From assembly GCA_024500155.1 (NCBI GenBank), contig CM044877.1, forward strand, positions 11,599,501 through 11,663,500: a stretch of DNA of 64,000 nucleotides, in the 5' to 3' direction. Under the pieces are notes generated by a model, which saw only the letters and a program-made list of their open reading frames with translations, did not search any database and had not been told where the DNA came from. The position numbers and the translations under genes were made by a program. The DNA comes from Chenopodium formosanum (Eukaryota; Streptophyta; Magnoliopsida; Caryophyllales; Amaranthaceae). Shown here one piece after another: positions 56,299 through 64,000 of the stretch (its first letter is position 1; each line of letters starts with the position of its first letter).

Positions 56299-57900
56299 TG
56301 ATAGGTTGTCGTACACCTGTCAAAAATAAACTCCTAACAAAACCAACTAACAATGTAGTAGGGTAATTAGGGTCGAATCCACAGGGAGATGATATTCAAT
56401 CTAACCTCTAAGAAATTGGAGAAACTAAACTATATCACGAAATTGGGATTGGGAAGTAGTCTAAATTAAAATAGGAATAAAACAATTGATAAAAAGACCT
56501 AGGGTTGTGGTTCACCATGCTTATAGTTCTAAATCTATCAAATATCAATAACAATTCAATCAATCAATTATCTAGAGCAATTGCTAAGCCTACGGTCAGG
56601 TCTTAACGCTCTCAATTCAACATATGTAGTTCGGTAGCTAACATAATCAGAATTGCTAATTGTAGGTAAGCCTCTAAAAGTAAGATCTTTAGATTCAAAC
56701 TCTTATTAACAAGAATTAATCAAACAATTGATCAGGTTGCAAGATTAACAATAAACACTATCAATTAGAGAAATCAATAATCAAAATATCAATAATATCA
56801 AACAAGATTCATTATATAAATATGGATTCCCAAACCCTAGAAATAAACTAGTCTAGCATGAAATAAATAAATAAAACTAGGTCTAAGAAATAAAACATAA
56901 TTAAAAGCAAGAATATAGAAATAAAATACCTCAATGAATTAAAATAGTAAACCCAAGAATCATCCATGAAAGAATTCATGGAGATGCCATGAGAAACTAG
57001 GGTTCAAAAGTGAAAACTAAAAAGAACGTAAAATAATAAAAGATATAAAAGGCATAAGGGAAAATATTAATCCCTTGGAATATTTATAAACTTCCTAAAT
57101 CTAATCTAAAAATAATTAAAGATAAGAAATATGAAAATAATATATACTTAAGTTGCAATATTATTGGATGATAGAAGGTGACGTGGCACGAATAATATCG
57201 ACGGAAACGAGGGACGAGTGATGTGCAACAAAGAAACCTCGTGGTCGTGGGCTGGTCGTGCACTCGCCAAATCCTGCGGGCGCAGGTCAACCCCGCACCC
57301 TGGCAGTAGCTACGGAGCCTCGATTGGGCGCGGGGTATGGTCGCAAGCTACCTACCTCAGATTAAAACGGTCATAACTTCTGTTCTAGGAGGCTTCTTGG
57401 GGCATGTGACCTATCATTGGAAATATGTTCAAGTCTAGTTTTCAACTCAGTTTAAATAACATCAATCCAATATGTAGAACTCAAGTTATGATCAAAATAG
57501 TGGACAAAGATCAGTTTTGCCACTTTGTAAAATATCGTTTAACTTCGTTTCTAACTCAAATTCAATTATGAAAGATGCATAGCAACCCTTGTGAATGCTA
57601 TATTCATTCCTCATGCATATAAATCTCAAAATCAACATTCACGAACATGGTATATATGATTAATAAACTCGATTCGCCGGCTTCCATCTAAATATCATCT
57701 GAATAACCTCCAAACACTTCGAAAGCGTTCAAATGACTATAAAATCACTTAAAACATTAAGACAAATACAAACGGAGCGTAATAGAGCACAAAACAAACA
57801 ACTTATGCATTTGCGTCCTAAAAGGCAACAAAAGACCTAAAAAGCAACAATAAACTTAGCATAAACGTGCCTATAAAACCTATATAAATATGATTCATCA
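56299..57900 (-). mobile_element. Solo LTR, Athila-type relative (1,602 bp)
   Basis: It runs TGATAGGTTGTCGTACACC..ATATGATTCATCA with TSD GATGT (56294-56298, 57901-57905). The segment TAGGGTCGAATCCACAG.. matches the same position in the 23302/45186 LTRs, but the rest has diverged. Minus-strand TATATA at 57141-57146 lies downstream of a GC-rich block (57240-57345) that contains CTGCGGGCGCAG, not the GATC palindrome. Confidence 0.85.
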
Positions 57901-58313
57901 GATGTCCACACACTCGAGATCATCATCTTCCTCTTTCGATTTTTTGTATGTAAAAGTGCTCTGTAAAACTTCCTACCACAACAACAAGCTTTGTTTTTTC
58001 ACCATATACCAATAAAATCATATATAACATGTTATTCAAACCAATCACGCACTTTCAAAGGTTTCTAGCCACCTAAACGTATCTTGATCCTTACTAGAAT
58101 AATCACACAAAAAAACTTCAAGAACCATGATTGAACACACCCTACAATTAAATGTAACCTTAATTTATATAAGTTAACAAATAATCACAATAATTAAATT
58201 AAAAACCCCAACTATATGTACATGAACCTTATAAATTATTTTTTCATACAAATAATTAAAAATCTGATTTTATTTAATTAAAACTACTCATAATAACTTT
58301 TTTATTAATCCCC

Positions 58314-58348
<35 letters not shown>

Positions 58349-59644
58349 TAATTAATTAAATAAGATAAGAGAAGAAGAAAAGGTAGAAAAACAAAGAAGG
58401 AGGAGATAGGTGGCGACAGCTGGTTGCTACCATGGCCGGTGGCGGTGGTGGTTGGGGGCAAGTGGCGCCGAAGGTGTTCGGTGGTGGTGGTTGGCGCACA
58501 AGGAGAAGAAATGGAAGAGAAAAAAAGAAGATAATTAAGAGAATTGAGGTGAGTATTTGCTCATGAATAAAAAGGGTATTTATAGGCTAGCTCATGCATG
58601 AATTATGGTAGGAAATTGTAGGAAGAATTATGGCAAGAAGAATTAAGGAATTACTTGGAGAGGTGAATAAAGAAATATGGAAAGTTTTGATATTAAGGTG
58701 ATTGAGTATAATAAAAATAAGGAAAGTGTGTTGTCATGAAAAATAATATGGTAAAAAAGATTACTTGGTGAATAATCAAGGGAGATATAAGGTAGAAAAA
58801 TATATAAGATGATCAAATATTTAGGAGATGGAAAAATAAAATTAAGGAAAATATTAATTTTGAGGAAGATAATTTAAAATGAAATTACCATAATAATTCC
58901 CCCAAAAATCATCCAAGAGGGCCAAAAAATATTGAGCTTCCATAGCACAATTTTTTGGACTACCTTAGTATATTTTAGGAAGTAATTTTTCTAGTTTTAA
59001 GGAATTAAAAATAATTGTGTAAATAATATTTATTGTATAAAATAATTAATTACGGAGTAATAAAATACCAATTATTCACCAATTAGATTAACCTAGAAAA
59101 TCAGATTTTCCATGCTAGGAAAATCCAAAATTCTTAGTTAATAATTAGGAATTTTTGGACCTTATTAAATAAATAATAAAATATAATTTTTGCTTTAATT
59201 AAAACATCCGAAATATATAAATAATCCGTTTTTTTTTTTTAAAAAAATGGATAATAAATCTTATCCAAAATCTACAAATAAAAATTAGGTTTCAAAATAT
59301 TTTTGGCGCCAAAATTCAAATATTATTTTGGCTCCAAAATTCAAATATTATTTTGGCTCCAAAATTCAAATATCATTTTGGCTCCAAAATTCAAATAGTA
59401 AGTTAAATTACAAAAATATAATTAATTAATTAGAAAAATACGTATCAAAATACGGGGTATTACACTAATGATTGACAAAGTTCTCAATCATTAATCATCA
59501 AGGATATATAGTGTATTTTTGTGAAAACTCGAGGGTATATATGATGAATTTAAAAATGTTTATGAGTATATGATGAATAAACAAAAAACTCACGGGTATA
59601 TGGTGAAAAACACAAAATTTATAACATCTAGCTTAACTAATTTA

Positions 59645-59877
59645 GGGCTTGTTGTTTGATATCGTTTTTTAATTTTAGTTTTCAGTTTTTTTGAAAACCA
59701 AAAACCAAAAACCGGAAACAAGAAAAAGGTGTTTTCACTTTTCTATTGTCAGTTTTCACAATTATCATGATTTAAATAAAGTTGATTATTTTTTTAATTC
59801 AATATATGATATCTATCATATGATTTTGAAATACAAAAATCAAAAAACATAAAACCACAACAATGTCAAACGAGCCC
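59645..59877. mobile_element. PIF/Harbinger-like MITE
   Basis: GGGCTTGTTGTTTGATATCG and ..CAATGTCAAACGAGCCC are imperfect inverted ends flanked by TTA (59642-59644, 59878-59880). 233 bp, no ORF. Confidence 0.6.
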
Positions 59878-59880
59878 TTA

Positions 59881-60416
59881 TGGTTTTGAACATGTGAGTA
59901 CTAATTTAGAACACCTTGGGAAAAGTTTAGAACATCATATTTAGAATTTAGAACATACGATTAAAAGTTTAGAACATAAAAAGTGTTCTCACAAAGAAAG
60001 AGTTCTCACATATAGGAGGGGTTCTCACGAGAGCCTTCCCTATATAAATGACGTTTTCAGCCCAAGTTAGATTTGTTTGAAAAATGGACATAAATGCCCT
60101 TACTAAACAACGTGAAAAGACAGCGCTACACCTGGATAAACAAATTTCATTTATCAAGGTTATAAACTTGTATTTTCTCTATATAATTTATAAAATGTTC
60201 CTTCTACTAGTTTTTTTATCGAGTGCATGGTGCACGGATCTAGATCTAAAATCTAGATTAATTATATAACGTTAAACGATTTAAGACTTTAGGCATTCCG
60301 TAACTTACATAATAAAATGTAATTATTCCGTAATGTTAACTCGTGTATCAAAACAGGCTAAACAACTAGTTTAATTTCCATAGCAAAACAAGATAAATAT
60401 AACTCCATAAAAGAAG
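59881..60416. other. Spacer with repeated TTTAGAACAT words
   Basis: Several TTTAGAACA copies at 59910-59985 and GTTCTCACA copies at 59985-60025. A GTGCATGGTGCACGG palindrome at 60222 recalls the ends of the element at 10026, so a degraded relative may lie here. No gene. Confidence 0.35.
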
Positions 60417-60421
60417 ATGAC

Positions 60422-62438
60422 TGTAGACACCTAAAAATGTCTCCCCAAAACCAAACCCGATGATGAACAACCTTTCACCGCCATTATTGGTCGGGTTGAG
60501 TATTTAATTTTTGGAGTGCTTAAATCCATATTTCCATTTCATAAACCAACCCAACTCCTAGCCCATTTCCCCAAACCATAACTTATTTTCCTTTTTTCGT
60601 GCCTTTAAACCCAAAATAATTCATTTTGTGTCCTTTTTATAAAAACGTTTGATCCAATTTATTTTGGTCCATAATCTGGGTCCAATGATTGAATAGTTTG
60701 ATGGGTATTGAAAAGAGCTTTCCAACGATATATTATAATCCCAAATCCGAGTTATAACGAATAAGTTATGGCCAAAATATTAAACCGAGCCCAAACCGAA
60801 CCTAAGTCCACCTTACCTACGACCCAATGATCATGTGGATGGTCCAAATTATTTAATCCCATTCCTAAAACAATTAAGATTAATTAGAAGCTTCTATAAG
60901 TTTTTAGAAGGTCCTAATTATCCTTTTTGAAAAGATAAGATTAAATAGTTTGAAATTAAATAAAACTCCTTTTTTTGAAAATCCTATTTATATCCGAATT
61001 GAAAGACGTTCAAAGATAGACAGATATTATTTTCGTTCTTCATAGTTTTTATCCAAATTTTATATGGTTGGATAGCTCTTGAAATTATCTTTCCAATGAT
61101 ATATTATAATATCAATTCCGAGCTATAACGGAAAAGATATGAATAAAATGTCAAACTCTATCCAAAACTGACATCGTCTCACTATTTCGGTCATATCTTT
61201 TATTCTATAAAATAATTTAATCTGATTCTAATTGGGTTAGAAAGTAGACTTCAAGAGCTTTCCAACGATATCTTATTCATCTTATTTCGATTTCTGGATC
61301 AAAAGATATGATAAAAACAAAAATCGCAAAAACTGCAGTCTATCGAGTTTTATTCCGATTTAATTCGGATCTTATCTTGTTTTTTCGACCCTTCTTTTTT
61401 CTCTATAAATAGAGGTCATATCTCCCCTTTTTCAAGAATCAACAAGCTTGATCACAAAATAATTCTCTTCTCCCTCTTTAGCCTAAATACTAGCCACCCT
61501 ATTCTCTCAAAATAATTCCCCTACTTAAGCACTCCAAGGAGTTCATACAATACCCAAAGTTCTATACTTAAACCAAGGCGTGATAGGTATAATTGACTGA
61601 GGGTTTGGACCAAATCAACTCTAATTTTTATTTAATTTAATTGTTTCAATTTGATTTATATTTTTATTGAAGTTACTAACAGTTTATTCGTGATGCAGCA
61701 ATTTAAAGGAACACGCGGAATGTGAGTAATTAATCACTTAATTACTCTTATTTTATTTTATATTGCTAGTATCATGATTAGGTTATTTTATATTTGATTT
61801 GACTAACGCTATCATTGTTAAATTGCTTCCAATATTAATGTTTATTCTATTATATTTTTTATTGATCACCATATTGCATGTTTAAAGGGAATATGTAATT
61901 GAAAATCACGCCTAATAAGATAATTTGGACAACCGGTTTAGGTTCCTTTTAATGTTGTTATTTAATTCAAGTGATCACGATATTTTAGAATTATGTGTTG
62001 CATTAATATTTAACCAATTTAGCATAATAATAGATTGGAGCAAATTGAATCTTTGTTTGTATGCCTTTGAGATCGCAGGAATCATTTTTCACTATAAGAA
62101 TCGAGTAGAGGCCAATACGGGCGAATGTGACTCCATGACTCACTTCGTACCATCATCCCCGATCCTCCTTTCGTGGTTCCGAACCATATGGAGTTATTAA
62201 TCTCATGGATTATGAATGGGGTGTAACCTTCACGGATCAATCGTTGTTGCCTATCGTTGTCCTTTTATCGTGGTTGCCTTTTATGATCCGTGAACGGTTT
62301 ACAAGTTCCTTAAAAAACTTGTTGGCGGCTCCCTACTTTCCTTGTCCCTAATCGTATATGTCAATTCCCGCTTTCTATGAGTGCCAAACATATTTACAAC
62401 ATGCTTTTAACGTAGGCGCACATCGAATGACGCATACA
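60422..62438 (+). mobile_element. Solo LTR related to the Tat-like element (2,017 bp)
   Basis: It begins TGTAGACACCTAAAAATGTC like the 29265/41525 LTRs and ends ..GACGCATACA, with TSD ATGAC (60417-60421, 62439-62443). Shared segments include CTCCCCAAAACCAAACCC, CTTTCCAACGATATATTATA and GGTTTACAAGTTCCTTAAAA. TATAAATA is at 61405-61412. It has three CTTTCCAAYGATATMTTAT copies (60718, 61088, 61258) where the younger LTR has one, and no GGCGCC island. Confidence 0.8.
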
Positions 62439-62759
62439 ATGACCAAATAGTTGGAGAACCTAGCTACATACATTTGACAAATGAGTAACAATATAATATA
62501 ACAAAATTGCCATTCTAAAACTAATACTCCGTAAACCATTTCTGACGTACAATAACTTTCTGGTTTAGAAGTAGAAAATATCAACATGCAATATGGCCGG
62601 ATAATTAATGTTTATCAAAGTGGACTCAAAAATAAAAAAGACTCTAAGAGCAAGACGTATATTAACATTTAGACCAACAAATACATAAATTAAAAAAGTC
62701 TACGGAGTATAATAATGTATGAAAGTGATGCATGAGTGCATGACTATTTGATTAATTAA
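62439..62759. other. AT-rich spacer
   Basis: No gene or repeat end seen apart from the TSD at its start. Confidence 0.4.
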
Positions 62760-63610
62760 TCAATATATATATTAAAACTCAAAAGCAAGCATTGTAATCT
62801 TGCCACGTGTTATCAATCTCGCCACGTGTTGCCATGTCACATACTATTACCAATCATCAATGTTTCCACACAAAAATTAATAATTTGTGAGCAATAGTAT
62901 TTGAACCCATGACCTCATCTTCATTAAAGTTAAACTCTAACCATTACTCCAACAACAAATCTTATGATAATAAAGTTGTATTAAAAAGAGTTATTCATGT
63001 TCATAAATACAAAAATTTTAATAGCCAACTTATATGTGTATATTTTGACAACAATATAATTATAAAATTAATTTCATTTTTTTCCAATACTCAACCTTTA
63101 GTATAAGTTATACACTTATATTTAAGTATTAAAATGTGTAACCCAAATTTAAATAAAGGTTTTTTTTTAACTAAGAAATTTGTTACTAGAAGAAATTTTA
63201 ATGATACGATATAATATTTAGTTACTTCATATTAATTAATAATTAACAAATGGTCGATATTGTTTTATAAAACCACCAATGTATGTAGGTGGCTGGCATG
63301 GGCGGTTGCCGGATTGGCTAGGTGGTTGGGCTTTGGCTGGTGGGTTTTGTTCTTAATTTGTTTTAAATTTTTTTTTTAAATTTTTTTAGCCAATTGATTC
63401 GTGACACGTGTCACTTTAATTAAAAAAATAAATAAATAACCCATTCAACCGGTAACCGGTATTTGGGATTGGAGAAAAAGAAGACCCCCCAAAGTTCGGA
63501 TTATTCCAGAATAAATGAAAGTTGGGATTATTTTTTCTAATTTTTCCTTTTAATATAGTATTTTTATATGCATACAATGACCTGGGGCAGCGCCCGGGCC
63601 AAAAAACTAG
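62760..63610 (+). mobile_element. Non-autonomous Helitron (851 bp)
   Basis: 5' end A|TCAATATATATATTAAAACT; 3' end a GC hairpin (GGGGCAGCGCCCGGGCC) six bases before CTAG|T. Two GCCACGTGTT repeats lie near the 5' end (62802, 62822). The 3' half (63380-63550) contains sequence resembling the right part of the Mutator-like MITE at 2124. No Rep/helicase coding. Confidence 0.6.
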
Positions 63611-64000
63611 TTTCTTAATTAATACTCCATATCCTTTTTATTTTTCGATTAGCCGTTTAATAAGTTTAATAAGTAAGAAGAACAAAAGGAATCAAAGAGT
63701 TAAATAAGTTCATTAGTCGTTGAAATTGTATGTGAACTAACTAGATCATTATCCTGGTTTAAAAAAAACAAAAACAAAACAAAAAAAACTAGATCATTAT
63801 CCTATTCATATCGTTGGTTATTCAATAATTATTGCATAAATTAGTGATATAATATAATCTCACCGCCTCTCATGTCATTAAAAAAAAAATTCCTCTTCAA
63901 AAATTGTGATTAATTTAGAGTTTTATTTATTTATTTTATTTTATTTTTATTCAGACTCAATTGCTTTAAATGACTATTTTTCCAACAAAACAAATTTCAA
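63611..64000. other. AT-rich right edge
   Basis: Contains a short tandem echo of AACTAGATCATTATCCT (63738 and 63787) separated by an AAAAC-rich run; otherwise nothing recognisable. Confidence 0.4.

Larger units (their letters stand above)
53141..59464. mobile_element. Solo LTR of TGTAACACCCC type (about 2.8 kb) with two nested insertions
   Basis: It begins TGTAACACCCCCAAATCTCC and ends ..ACGGGGTATTACA, inverted at the tips, with TSD CTAAT on both sides (53136-53140, 59465-59469). Such ends are common in Tekay/Del-type chromovirus LTRs (inference). Removing 53525-55415 and 56299-57900 leaves about 2.8 kb without internal protein domains, so it is read as a solo LTR. 58320-58350 carries (AAT)n and 58430-58500 a GGTGGCGG-rich patch. 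Confidence 0.7.
52794..59610. mobile_element. Possible foldback element with TTTTTCAYCATATACCC ends
   Basis: TTTTTCATCATATACCCATG with following ATTATATACC blocks at left, and an inverse ..GGGTATATGGTGAAAAA at right, suggest an inverted-repeat element into which the 53141-59464 LTR inserted. I could not find a convincing TSD. Related CACCATATACCA words recur at 55965-56160 and 57995. Confidence 0.4.

Noticed and set aside
57084..57290. 68-aa minus-strand ORF in the solo LTR
   Set aside because: Sits over the GC block and TATA region of an LTR; no homology recognised.

Overview
This window is plant nuclear DNA from a gene-poor, repeat-rich part of a chromosome, most likely a eudicot. The evidence is Ty3/gypsy LTR elements of Tat-like and Athila-like type, L1-like LINE, CACTA, hAT, Mutator-like, PIF/Harbinger and Stowaway-like elements, Helitron ends, GT-AG introns and AT-rich microsatellites. 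I cannot name the species. I found no tRNA, rRNA or CRISPR array. The only candidate host gene is a 181-residue ORF of unknown function at 5520-6065 (+).

Layout. 1-5001: 3' part of a Tat-like gypsy element with an antisense gene that is split by a hAT-like element (1605-3646), which is itself split by a Mutator-like MITE (2124-2973). 5002-6429: the candidate host gene. 6430-19347: many small DNA transposons (hAT-like, Harbinger-like, Stowaway-like, Mutator-like), many nested and with readable target-site duplications (TSDs).

19613-50149 is a four-deep nest. An L1-like LINE is split by a CACTA element (21133-47313, TSD ATA). That is split by an Athila-like LTR element on the minus strand (23302-46834, two 1,649-bp LTRs, TSD TCATC). 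Its gag-pol frame is split by a Tat-like LTR element on the plus strand (29265-43459, LTRs 1,945 and 1,935 bp, TSD GTTAG). The innermost element has gag joined to a damaged integrase, with protease, RT and RNase H missing. It also carries two spliced genes in antisense: a 470-aa two-exon gene, and a six-exon gene with a plant-mobile-domain-like protein and one premature stop.

50150-64000 holds a truncated Athila-type LTR joined to a hAT fragment, another hAT-like element, and a solo LTR of TGTAACACCCC type (53141-59464). That solo LTR contains a Harbinger-like element carrying a LINE fragment and a second, Athila-type solo LTR. Further right are a solo LTR related to the innermost element (60422-62438) and a short Helitron (62760-63610).

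The most unusual signal is a set of GC-rich palindrome islands. The innermost element is punctuated by clusters of TGGCGCC/GGCGCCA words and the Athila-like host by clusters of GCCCGATCGGGC words. In both, the LTR island lies 60-71 bp upstream of the apparent TATA box, and inner-element islands also lie upstream of its antisense genes. The two families use different words at the same position, and a related Athila-type solo LTR has yet another GC-rich block there, so this looks like a replaceable promoter-proximal module.
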